From contig NC_081408.1 in assembly GCF_030272615.1 (NCBI RefSeq), positions 615,970,476 through 616,028,475 on the forward strand: a stretch of DNA of 58,000 bases. The letters run 5' to 3'. The DNA is from Cryptomeria japonica (lineage: Eukaryota; Streptophyta; Pinopsida; Cupressales; Cupressaceae). How positions within the stretch are numbered: the first letter of the stretch is position 1; every line of letters starts with the position of its first letter. The notes beneath the pieces are model-generated. The model did no database searches. It was not told the origin of the DNA and saw only the letters and a program-made list of their open reading frames with translations. The position numbers and the translations under genes are program-made. Positions 49,255-58,000 of the stretch are shown in pieces.

Positions 49255-50103
49255 AAAGTGATTTTTAATTTAAGCTATCAATATTACATATCATCTTGGA
49301 TCTAACAAACAAACTAAATGAATTAATGGAATCTTAGAAGATATGTTACAAATGTATACCATGGATAAACTTGAATCATGGGTAGACTACTTACATTTAG
49401 TTGAATTTGCATACAAATGAAGAATATTATTCAACCATCAAGATGTCACCCTTTGAAACCGTGTATGGTCAAAATTATAATACACCTATGTCTTGGTCTA
49501 ACATTGTCCATAAGGTTTGGTATGAAAAGGAAAACCTATTAGAAATGGATGTCATTATTAACAAAGCTAAACAAAACATGAAGGATGCCCACAATAGATG
49601 AAAAAAAGTTGGGTTGATTTTGAAAGATGCATCTGACATTTTGATGTTGATAATTAAGTCTTTCTTAGAGTCAAACCCAAAAGATGTTCATTAAAATACC
49701 TCCTAACTTTTATGGACTTTTTAAAATTTTAGAAAAGATAGTTGATGTTACCTGTAGACTTGCGTTACCACCTGAACTACAAATTCATGATGTGTTTCAT
49801 GTAAGTTTACTTAAGAAATATGTGTATAGTGTAGATCATGTTTGTTTGGAAAAGTATCTCTATTGAGTCTATTTGTGAATTTAAAATTTAACTTGAGTTA
49901 ATAATTGAAAAAAGATATAGAACTTTGGGAAATAGAAATATATATATGAAGTTAAGATCAAATTAAATCATTCTAGTGTTGATAGTGCTACTTGGGAAAT
50001 TTTGATTTTATTATAACAAAATATCCACATTTTATTTAATTAAATTGTTTCGTGTGGTTTGGACGTAGAAACTCCTCGTGCTCCTCGAGACAACAATTAA
50101 ATT
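49255..50103 (+). pseudogene. Ty3/gypsy integrase C-terminus and chromodomain-like end, decayed
   Basis: Readable words follow the usual integrase C-terminal order: a decayed YHPQTDGQTE-like start near 49285, EDMLQMYTMDK, DYLHLVEFAY, MSPFETVYGQ (49440-49470), then PPNFYGLFKIL, RLALPPELQIHDVFHVSLLKKYV (49690-49825) and a chromodomain-like SVDSATWE near 49980. Frameshifts and stops are frequent. Upstream pol is missing, probably beyond the OE insertion or lost. Integrase would join element DNA to the chromosome, with the C-terminal domain guiding targeting. Confidence 0.75.
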
Positions 50104-50115
50104 GCAAGGGGGAAA

Positions 50116-50537
50116 TGTTATGGTATTTTTTCTATGAAATAAACATGTAATTAAAATGTAAAATATAATTAATTAAAATTAAAATGGTTATGAAAGGGTG
50201 TGACTCTTCAAATTACCCTTGGGGTTTTATTAAAACCCATAAATTAAAATTGAGAAACATGCAGAGAAAGAAAAAGATGTAGGAGAATTGAAAAGGCATA
50301 AAAGAGGGAAGATTAGGTCATTAGATGGGTAATGAGCATTGGAGAAGGGGTACACAATGTGTGTCCAACTCGAGGTACAGGGTACACTCGGATTGTCTTG
50401 GCTAGAGTTGTGTATTTATGCCATGAAACATATGTCGCAAGGCTTGTTTGGTTATGCGTAAGAACAAGTCCTCTTGGAGTTCTTCCTTGTCGTGGAGAGC
50501 TTAGACTTGTGATTATTCCTCTAAATGTGGTATAACA
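50116..50537 (+). repeat. 3' LTR of the gypsy fragment
   Basis: GCAAGGGGGAAA (50104-50115) is the purine tract. The LTR has perfect inverted ends TGTTAT and ATAACA, and a possible CATAAAAG promoter box near 50297. No matching 5' LTR is in the window. Confidence 0.65.
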
Positions 50538-50724
50538 AAACGTATGTGGTTTCAAAGATATGTGTTAATATTTATTTGTATAGTTAATGCTATAAATGTT
50601 CTTGTTTGTACTAAATAATTCATCCTTAAGTGTATTAAATATTACATAAAGAAATTATATCAAATTAATAAATTAATTATCTTTCATTTAAATAAATTTA
50701 CTTGGGAGTGAAAAATATATTACA

Positions 50725-50890
50725 TACTAGAGTAGCATTTATATATATTTAATAATATATATAATACGTTGAGAGATATTCTTCTCAAGGGGCCTATTGC
50801 ACTTTAATGTGAGAAATTTATTAAAAAATAGGCACCTTGAGAAGGATATCTTGACACATTTTATATATATTATTGAAAATATATATGCTA
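50725..50890. repeat. Foldback of about 165 bp (MITE- or precursor-like)
   Basis: Arms 50751-50797 and 50828-50874 are 47-base inverted repeats of roughly 85% identity, sharing TCTCAAGG and GCCTAT words. Weaker pairing extends outward to about 50725 and 50890. The loop is 30 bases. No coding sequence. It could be a small inverted-repeat transposon or a small-RNA hairpin; target duplication not found. Confidence 0.6.
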
Positions 50891-51046
50891 GTAGCAGTAG
50901 CAATGGAACATGGAAGATATTAAACAAATACATACTTAATGCAATTATATAGTATTATATTATTAAATATAGTAACATAATAATGAATTATAATATTATA
51001 TTAATTTAATATTATTATATATTATAATTATTAAATATAATATTTT

Positions 51047-53224
51047 GAGGCAACTACACATTCCCAATTTGCAGGTGATACCATCATATTTGGTGAAGCT
51101 TCTACCCGGGAAGCTTTAGGCATTAAGGGCACACTTGAGGAGTACACAAGGGCTTCGGGTCAAGTTATGAATAAAGAAAAATCTCAGATGTTCTTCTTTA
51201 ACACCAATAGGAAGGCCCAGAGCAGAATTGCACAACACATGGATATAAAAGTTGTAGAGCTTCCGATCAAATACTTAAGGGTTTGTATTAACAAAGGATG
51301 CAGACAATCTCAAATTTGGGAAGATGTTATTAAATCATGCCAATCTAAATCTGAAAATTGGAAAAACATATGGCTGACCCAAGTAGGTAGACTTACCATG
51401 ATCAAATCAGTTTTATTGGCCATCCCCATATGCAACATGTCCTGTTTCAAAATGTAGTTCGCTGCTAGAAAAATACTCAAGAAATTTGTGTGGGATGGAG
51501 CTAAAGATAACAAGAAAATTTCGCTTATCAATTGGCGCACATTATGCCTAATCAAGGAAGATGGGGGAGCTGGCTTAAAGAAAATGGAGCTACAAAACTC
51601 TGCCCTTGGTGCTAAGCTCTCATGGAAGATGTGCAAAGAGCCTCAAAAATTGTGGTGCAAGTTGTTCCAAAAGAAATATCTAGACTCGGAGGACCCTAAT
51701 CGAATTCTCACAGTGGCCAATACTGAAAGGGGTTCGGCTACGTGGAATTTCTTATGTGATTGCAGACACATTATCACAGAGCACATTTCATGGCAGATTG
51801 GTAATGGTAGATCAACCTTGTTTTGGAGAGACTCATGGGACGGGTTTTCATCTCTCTCAGAATCTTTTGAAGGTAAGGGGTGGGTAGATATGGTTGAAAA
51901 CTGCATAGGACAACATGTATGCAATTATATGGAAAACCACGTGGACACAAATGGTTTGAGAATATGGAAGAAAATCAATATTGGCAATCCTTCATTATGT
52001 GAAAAACTTTGGAAGGCAATAAAAGACAGAAAAATTTCGGCCTCTTGTGAAAGGGGCAACATCTTTTGGTGTGCATCGAAATCTGGGATGTACAGTTCCA
52101 AACTTGGGTATGAATTTCAAAGACAAAGGGGCTCCTATAATACCTAGCCGCACAAATTATGTTGGAATCATAAAATACTTACAAAAGCAGGGGCTTTTTT
52201 GTGGATTTCTTTACATAATAGAATCCTCACTGGTGATAGACTTAAAATTATTGGCATCTTGGGTCCCAATCGCTGTGTTATGTGTTGCGCAGATGAAGAA
52301 ACTGCCAACCACCTACTATTCAGTTGTCCCGTGGTAGAATTTTGTTGGAACTAGTTCCTTGATCAGGTCAATTGGGCTATGGTTAAAAATGAAAGACTTT
52401 TTGACTTCCTTCTTTCCTGGCCAATTAGACAGAAGTCAAAATGGAGTGATCTATGGATGATTGGTCCATCCAAAATTGTATGGCACATCTGGAAGGAAAG
52501 GAACAGAAGAATTTTCAAAGAAACAACACTGTCAAACATAATGTTGGTGGATAAAATAAAAGTTTCAATCGAGGAAGTGATAAACGGGAAGATATTGAAA
52601 GGTGGTCCCAAAATATACAATAACTAGGATGCCTTAATGGAAAAACGGTGGGCTCTTAAAGATCCAGGTTTTTATGCCCGCCCTTTGAAGAATGTTGATA
52701 CAAACTTAGTCAGATGGAAGGTCCCTCCAAAGGACTGGACAAAGCTCAATTTCGACGGTGCCAGTAAGGGGAACCTTGGAGAAGCCGGTATTGGAGCCAT
52801 AATCCGAGACAAGCAGGGCAATATCTTATATGGTATGTTTGGTGGCATTGGAGTTGCCACAAAAAATGAAGCTGAGATCCGTGCACTTGAGGCAGGATTA
52901 CGCCTTTGTGTTTTGCAGGGAATATCTCGAATCATAATAGAAGGTGATTCGCAAATAATTATAAATGGGATTACTAAATCAACTTTGCATAACTAGAAAC
53001 TTAGTAAATGGTTACCACTGATATGCGACCACCTTAAATCAATTGAGTGCTACGAGGTTGTGCATGTCTATAGAGAAGGCAATCAAGTGGTCGATTACCT
53101 TGCGAATCTTGGGGTTGGACGGAATGATGATTATGTATCTTTCAATCGAGCTTTGGCTATGAAGGATATTACAAGACAATGCCTGAAGGACTACCACAGA
53201 TCTTCACGACAAGATATTGGGTAG
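51047..53224 (+). pseudogene. LINE ORF2 C-terminal part: RT end, zf-RVT, RNase H
   Basis: One frame runs without any frameshift from the truncation point. The reverse transcriptase catalytic box reads FAGDT (51068-51082), where FADDT is expected, so a catalytic Asp is lost. Words IKSVLLAIP and WRTLCLIKEDGGAGLKK mark the thumb region, CVMCCADEETANHLLFSCP (about 52278-52330) the zf-RVT zinc site, and NFDGASKGN with EGDSQ and REGN the RNase H domain (about 52750-53110). Premature stops are TAG at 51455, 52145, 52352, 52625 and 52994. A further TAG at 53222 could be taken as the end, but the frame continues. ORF2 nicks target DNA and reverse-transcribes the element RNA. Confidence 0.9.
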
Positions 53225-54254
53225 TATGCCTTCTTTTTCTGGATTTGCATGCCTGCTTGGGCTGATTAGTGGCACCGATATATGCCTCGGTTGATTAAAG
53301 ACTTGTACGACTCTGATCATTGGGATGGATGGAGCATCTACGTGAGTACTGATATCCAATTTGGTAGTGGAAAGATTCATCACATGGAAATATCGTGGTT
53401 TGACCATGGACAAGTTAGTCTGTAGATTGGGACATACCATCACCTCAGATGTGCTTCAGTTCAGAGTTAGATTCTAATAGATATGGGCGAAGCAGGAATG
53501 ATTATGATCTGTGAAGTGTGTCTTCTTATAAAGATTGTCTAGAAGATGTATTACCCAGCGGTCGAATGTGCTATTGTTGGGAGGTATATAGAGATAAGGT
53601 TGGAGCGAAGGGCTTATTTTGGTATAGTTGGTTGTGTCAACTGTGAACAAGCATTGGGAACACAATTAAGGAGCTTGTTCATCACCGAAGATCATGTGTA
53701 TGATGCTATCTGTGGACTTATGGGCATCGCTCTCAATTTTGAGAGACACTGGTGTGATGCAGTCGTGCTGGAGGCAATCCTGTTGCCTCTGGTCGGTGTT
53801 ATTGATTCTGGGGAATGCGCGATCAAACTCTTTGATGGTTTTGTGAAGCCACTCATTGTGGACAGTGTTGCTAATGTCATACTAAGTTTGGATGAGGGTG
53901 TCAAAGTGAGAAAATTGAAGGTGTACTTCTAGTTTGAAAATTACTTACCCTCAGAGCCAGAGGAGGAATTTGTGGATACAGAAGATGAGGGGAAGTGGTG
54001 GCTCTGTTGACAGTGACGCCATACGTGAGATGGCTCAAAGGGAGGTATGGAATGAGGAACGAGAGCACATAAAGGCATTTGGAGAGAACGCATGGGAAGT
54101 GTTCAGATGTGCAGTGTTTAATGGGAACATGGCGCCTTTCCGTAGACAGACTGAATCAGATGACTGGTGGCTCCCTGAGAACTCCACCCGCAACGCTATC
54201 AATATAGGTGAATTTGCAGTTGTGATATATCAATCTATTAGTGAACAAATGTAA
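53225..54254 (+). pseudogene. Extension of the LINE ORF2 frame beyond RNase H
   Basis: From 53225 the ORF2 frame continues to TGA at 54008, interrupted only by TAG at 53267, 53423, 53468, 53540 and 53930. The stretch 53543-53929 is fully open (129 codons). From 53934 a second frame runs to TAA at 54252, with an acidic Trp-containing product, and could be joined to the first by one frameshift near 53960-54005. I recognise no domain in the roughly 260-340 residues. Typical plant L1 ORF2 ends shortly after RNase H, so this is either an added C-terminal domain or a chance-open 3' region. Confidence 0.5.
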
Positions 54255-54723
54255 CAGGACTATGGGTTATGGGGTTGTTTTTGGTAATGTTACTAGCTAT
54301 TTGGTGACCAGGGATGGGTGTCTATTGATGCGTCTATGGTAGTGTATGGCAGGAAAGGCTAGTCTTGTCTAATGTATGAAACAATATGTATTTTTTCTTA
54401 ATTTTGCAATATAGGGAGCTATCCCCATTAAAGATAGCACTTACCTTAAAAAAAATATTAAATATAATATTATTATATAAATATATTTAATATTAAAAAT
54501 ATTATGAAAATTTTCTAATGTTTTCTAATAAATGAACCCTAATTGACTCCAAACCCTAACCCTAGCCATATTTGAAACAACCCTAATTTAATTGTAATCC
54601 TAACACTATATCTAACATTAATGCTAACCCTAATTAAATCCTAGCGCTAACCCGATAGATATATCTTACCCTAATCTAATATTATGATATTTAAACCATA
54701 ATCATAACTTAACACTAACACTA

Positions 54724-55016
54724 GTCTTCGGACATGTAGTGTCGCGGTTTAAACACTTTGTTGGTGAAGCGGCCACCAAGGTTCAAATCCCTATTGGGTC
54801 ATTGTGCTCGCAAGGCCTTGTGCCTTCGCTGGGTCATTGTGCTCGCAGATTTGAACAAGTGAAGTGTGGGGATGAGGTCTCCTGTTTGTGGCCTCACCGG
54901 TTCATAGCTACAGGTCAAAAGCATTCACGTGGAGCCGAAGGGTGTGTCGTGCCAGCATCACCGGTCACATTAAAAAGTTTACTAGGCATTTTTTTTTTGT
55001 TTTTTTAATTAAAAAA
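54724..55016 (+). mobile_element. tRNA-derived SINE inside the telomere-like array
   Basis: A 293-base GC-richer block has pol III promoter boxes near its 5' end, an internal 18-base direct duplication (TGGGTCATTGTGCTCGCA near 54795 and 54831) and a T-rich tail. A 15-base identical flank, TTAACACTAACACTA (54709-54723 and 55017-55031), fits a target duplication. Repetitive flanks could produce part of that match by chance. It has no protein coding capacity and would depend on a LINE. Confidence 0.75.
54737..54790 (+). promoter_or_regulatory. SINE RNA polymerase III A and B boxes
   Basis: TAGTGTCGCGG (54737-54747) resembles the A box and GGTTCAAATCC (54780-54790) closely matches the B box. The 32-base gap is normal for tRNA-type promoters. 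Confidence 0.75.
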
Positions 55017-56810
55017 TTAACACTAACACTAATCCTAACTCCAAGATTTCTCCTTTAACCATAATTTAACCCTAATCAAAACTATATTTCTAATTATAAT
55101 TATAATCTAACATTAAATCTAAAATTGATTGAACCCCAGTACTAACCCTGTTTGAACCCTAATCTAACATTAATCCTAACCTTAATACTACTCCAATTTT
55201 AACCTTCATGATATTCAAACCATAATCATAATTTAACCCTAACCCTAACTCCAAGATTTCTCCTATAACTCCCTAATTGAGCCTTAGCAAAAATTTAGCC
55301 CTGATTGAAATCACTCTAATTCTAATTCTAATTTAACATTACATCTAGCTCTAATTGAATCCTAATGCTAACCTTGTTTAACCCTAACACTAATCCTATC
55401 TTTAATTCTGATTCAAACCCTAATATTCACACTAATCTAATATTAAATTTAATCCTAATTGAGCCCTAATGCTAACCATATTTAAACCTTATTCTAACAT
55501 TAACACTAATCATAGTTAATCCTTAACCTTAGTGATATTTGAACCCTAACCATAATTTTTTATCCCTGATGCTTGCAGAACCCAAACCCTAGTGAAACCT
55601 TAACACAAATTGTAACCTTGACCCCAAGCTTTATTATATGAATTTAACCCTAACCTTAACCCTAATTTAAGCCTAACTAAACCCTAACCTAACAATGTAA
55701 GGCATTAAATAAATTTCATGGGTAATAATTAACAAATGTAATATTAACCCTAACTCTACTTGAATGTTAAATTTAACCCTATCCCTAAATGGACCCTCAC
55801 ATTAACCCCAACCCTAACCTAGACCCTAACCCAAGTTTTATCCTTGAATCCTAAACCTAACCCTAATTGAAATGTAACCCTAAACCTAATCCTACCCTTC
55901 ACCTTGACCTCAATATTTATCCTAGAATCCTAACCCTAACCCTAACCTTAACCTTAATTAAAACCTAACCTTGATATTAACCCTAACCTTAATTAAACTA
56001 TAATCCTAATCATAACCTAATTGAAACCTAACTATAATCATAATTAAACCCTTTAAAAAATTGAATACTAATTACACCATGTCTTGTTGAACTATAGTGT
56101 TTGCCCTAATTAAATCTTTACCTTAATTACACTATAACCCTAATTTGACACTAACACCAACTCTAACCCTAATACTAACCCTAACCTTAATCTTAACCCT
56201 AAAGCCAACTTTGATTCCAATCATAATTTGAATCCTAATATTGACCCTAACCCCAATTGAACCCTTGCTTTATTTTAATGGTAACCCTAAGTCTAACCCT
56301 AATTGAACCAAACTCTAATCCCATGCTTTATCATAATCTTAATATTGTCTAACCCTAACCCAAGCTTTATCCTAGAATTGTAACCTTAATCTTAACCTAC
56401 CCTTAACACTAACCCTAACTTAATTGAACCCTTATTCCAATTGAAGCCCTAATTTTAACTATAACTCTAATTGAACCCTAACCCTAACCATAATTCAACC
56501 TTAACTCGAAGATTTTTCCTTAAACTATAAACTTAACTAAAGCCTGGCCATAATCCAAACCCTAATTGAACCCTAATTCTAGTTACTCTAGCCCTAATCT
56601 AATTAAAATGTAACCTTGACTCTTACCCTAATTAAACCTTTACGCTAACCCTAACCCTAACCCTATATGAATCCTTACACTAACTTTAACCCTAATAAAA
56701 TCCTAATAGTAACCATAACTATCTGTAACCCAAGCTTTATCATAGAATGACAACCCTAATCTTAACCTACCCTTAACCCTAACCCTATCCTAATTGAACC
56801 CAACATCAAT

Positions 56811-57000
56811 TAGTTAATAAACTACAATATTCGTGGCTTATGCTTTATAAAAACATTTTCTTATAATATCAAAATAAATTATTAAAATTAAAAAATTTGT
56901 GCTTAAAAAAGATTTGTATAAATGTTGTGAAGTATAACCTCATATTTCATTAATAAACGTTACTATAAATGTTTTTAATATTAACTTGAATATTCAATAT
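56811..57000. other. AT-rich junction, no gene seen
   Basis: Short AT-rich sequence between the telomere-like array and the LINE-related copy. No feature recognised. Confidence 0.4.
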
Positions 57001-57830
57001 TATTGTTATTTGCCCGCATCTTAGTTGATATTGACATCTCTTTGCCTCTCTCAGGGGATGTGGTTCTTATGGTTGGGGATTGGCCTTGGACTCAACTGTT
57101 GAATTTTGAGGGCCTCCCCTTCTGTTGTCGGAAGTGCTTCTCTATGAGTCATTTGGCTTTGGATTTCACTATTCTGCATCACAAGGGTGCTACTACTTGG
57201 TGGAAGGATGCTACAGCTAATCACTTGACTATATTTTTTTCTGATTTTGATTCGGTTGGCTCCTCTCAGGAGGATGAGATCTCCACCTGGGATGAAGTGT
57301 CTCTTCTTATTGTTGATGTTGTTGTTGATGTCACTATTGTGGCCTCTTACGTCCCTATGGATTCAATGCAAGTTGCTCGTGTTTTGTTGCCTCGCTCTTC
57401 TCCTACTTATGTTGTTGTTGTTGTTTATGCTCTTGATGTTGTTGTTGTTTCTGCTCCTGATGTTGTCCCTCTGCAGCAACTTGTTGTGGTTCTGCAACAG
57501 CCTGTTGCACTTTGTTGGCACTACTGATTGTAACCCTACAGGGTCCTCCCCGCTAGACCTCTCTCTTGATAGTCCTAATGGTAGTATCACTTGGATCATG
57601 GTTTGCCGCAGGCGGAAGGGGAGGTCCTCCCTCCTCCCCCAAACCCCTCCTTGTCAAGGCTCGGGTGTCTCCCCCCTTCCTTGAGGTGGGTCTGGGTAGT
57701 TGTCAGTTTGACAGGTTTTTTTCCTTTTCACCTCTCTGACCTCATGTTTTTGGGGCTTGCTCCTTGGTTTTGTTGTATTAAGGGCCAACACCCTTGTTCT
57801 TGTTGCTTTATTAATAAAAAACATATATAG
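57001..57830 (+). mobile_element. ORF1-only LINE-related element, second copy
   Basis: Begins within DUF4283-type ORF1 with RILVDIDISLPL, LNFEGLPFC and a decayed zinc knuckle (CRKCFSMSHLALDF). It passes a GTT-rich low-complexity Val tract and, after a frameshift near 57500, ends with SPLDLS...WIMVCRRRKGR before TGA at 57682. The tail GGGCCAACACCCTTGTT (57784-57800) and TTATTAATAAAAAA follows, as in the minus-strand copy at 15.5-18.3 kb. No ORF2 lies between ORF1 and tail. The 5' end is truncated. Confidence 0.65.
57003..57684 (+). pseudogene. LINE ORF1 C-terminal part, frameshifted
   Basis: The frame starting in the truncated DUF4283 region stays open to 57527. The downstream C-terminal words are in the next frame, open from 57247 to 57684, so one frameshift near 57500 separates them. 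The last Cys of the zinc knuckle is Phe. The Val-rich segment (57300-57470) comes from GTT repeats. ORF1 proteins bind the element RNA; this copy cannot make an intact one. Confidence 0.65.
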
Positions 57831-58000
57831 TTCTAAGCATCGTGACTTGGGATCTGAGGATCGTTGAGGATTGTAACTAATTATTACCTATTTAATATTA
57901 CTATTATTAGGTAGCATATATAGTTCTGAGCATTGTGAATGTTCAATAATATTGTTATTAGCGATGTGAGTTGGGATCTTGAGTTGGGATATGAGCTTGT
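57831..58000. other. Flank with a short imperfect duplication
   Basis: CATATATAGTTCTAAGCAT (about 57822) recurs as CATATATAGTTCTGAGCAT (about 57915), each followed by a GTGACTTGGGATC-like phrase. GAATGTTCAATAATATTGTTATT near 57938 resembles GAATATTCAATATTATTGTTATT near 56988, possibly a degenerate target duplication for the LINE-related copy. No gene. Confidence 0.4.

Larger units (their letters stand above)
51045..54455 (+). mobile_element. LINE B: 5'-truncated L1-type LINE with 16-bp TSD
   Basis: The duplication TATTAAATATAATATT is exact at 51029-51044 and 54456-54471, and the element ends in eight A residues. It starts inside the reverse transcriptase domain of ORF2, so the 5' end was lost during target-primed insertion. 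Content: end of reverse transcriptase, zinc-binding zf-RVT region, RNase H, and a further 1.2 kb whose first 260 codons stay in the same frame. Confidence 0.9.
54535..56810. repeat. Degenerate telomere-like array (CCCTAA-rich)
   Basis: Over 2.2 kb the + strand repeats CCCTAA variants, for example perfect hexamer runs near 55935, 56170 and 56650. The plant heptamer CCCTAAA is rarer than the hexamer. A longer phrase, CCTAATTGAACCCTAA, recurs at least ten times in variant form. Arrays are mixed with decayed ATTGAA, TAACATT and ACTAA units. It is an interstitial array, since unrelated retroelements lie on both sides. Confidence 0.85.

Noticed and set aside
50332-50535. 67-codon frames on both strands near 50.4 kb
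   Set aside because: They lie within the gypsy 3' LTR bounded by perfect inverted ends.
51047-54010. TAG read-through or code reassignment as explanation for the all-TAG LINE stops
   Set aside because: G-to-A decay at methylated sites explains the pattern, and the copia in the same window also has TAA and TGA stops. A truncated LINE copy is not expected to be translated.
54739-55008. 89-codon frame in the telomere-like region
   Set aside because: It coincides with the SINE; no protein similarity, and pol III boxes explain the sequence.
54535-56810. True chromosome end
   Set aside because: Repeats are degenerate and flanked on both sides by retroelements, so the array is interstitial.
57247-57480. 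Leucine-rich frame resembling transmembrane segments
   Set aside because: An out-of-frame reading of GTT repeats in the LINE ORF1 copy; only its end (after about 57500) is the real frame.

Overview
This window is plant nuclear DNA from a repeat-dense, intron-free, AT-rich region. I see no ordinary host gene, structural RNA gene or CRISPR array. Everything that can be classified is transposable-element or satellite-like DNA. Nested LTR elements with initiator-Met tRNA primer sites, L1-type plant LINEs with DUF4283-type ORF1 and an RNase H tail, a tRNA-derived SINE, and a long degenerate telomere-like array together suggest a gymnosperm, probably a conifer. The species-level assignment is inference.

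Layout, left to right. (1) 1-4228: gene-free, strongly strand-asymmetric DNA. (2) 4234-13823: a complete LTR element (TSD TTATC) with no polymerase. It carries a coiled-coil Gag with five zinc knuckles and a second ORF of about 1,120 codons; I call it TRG1. A 1.57-kb insertion sits inside the second ORF. (3) 14348-15467: probable solo LTR. (4) 15468-18300 (minus): LINE-related element that carries ORF1 and a 3' tail but no ORF2. (5) 18301-25256: old minus-strand Ty1/copia remnant, broken by a LINE 3' fragment (20064-22783) and a solo LTR (23032-24249).

(6) 25262-48860: an old, apparently non-coding LTR element (OE, minus, imperfect TSD ATACC/ACACC) that became a nest. Its 3' LTR took up a Ty3/gypsy gag-protease element (25278-32299, itself hit by a solo LTR at 26631-28064) and a complete Ty1/copia element (32427-38593, TSD ATGCC). 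Its interior took up a second pol-less Gag element, TRG2 (39158-44040, minus). Its 5' LTR took up a small LTR element with an acidic coiled-coil ORF, E5 (45654-48696, minus).

(7) 49255-50537: 3' end of another Ty3/gypsy element. (8) 50725-50890: a foldback. (9) 51045-54455: a 5'-truncated LINE with a 16-bp TSD and an unusual extension of its reading frame beyond RNase H. (10) 54535-56810: telomere-like CCCTAA-rich array with a SINE inside. (11) 57001-57830: a second ORF1-only LINE-related copy.

Nothing here looks like a functioning gene set. The coding regions carry premature stops, many of which are single transitions away from sense codons, as expected for long-methylated repeats. LTR-LTR divergence estimated by eye broadly follows the nesting order: about 3% for the copia, 4% for the gypsy gag-protease element, 6% for TRG1, near 12% for TRG2, and roughly a quarter for E5 and OE. 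The most novel candidates are the pol-less two-ORF TRG group, the LINE whose frame runs about 260 codons past RNase H with only TAG stops, and the ORF1-only LINE-like family.
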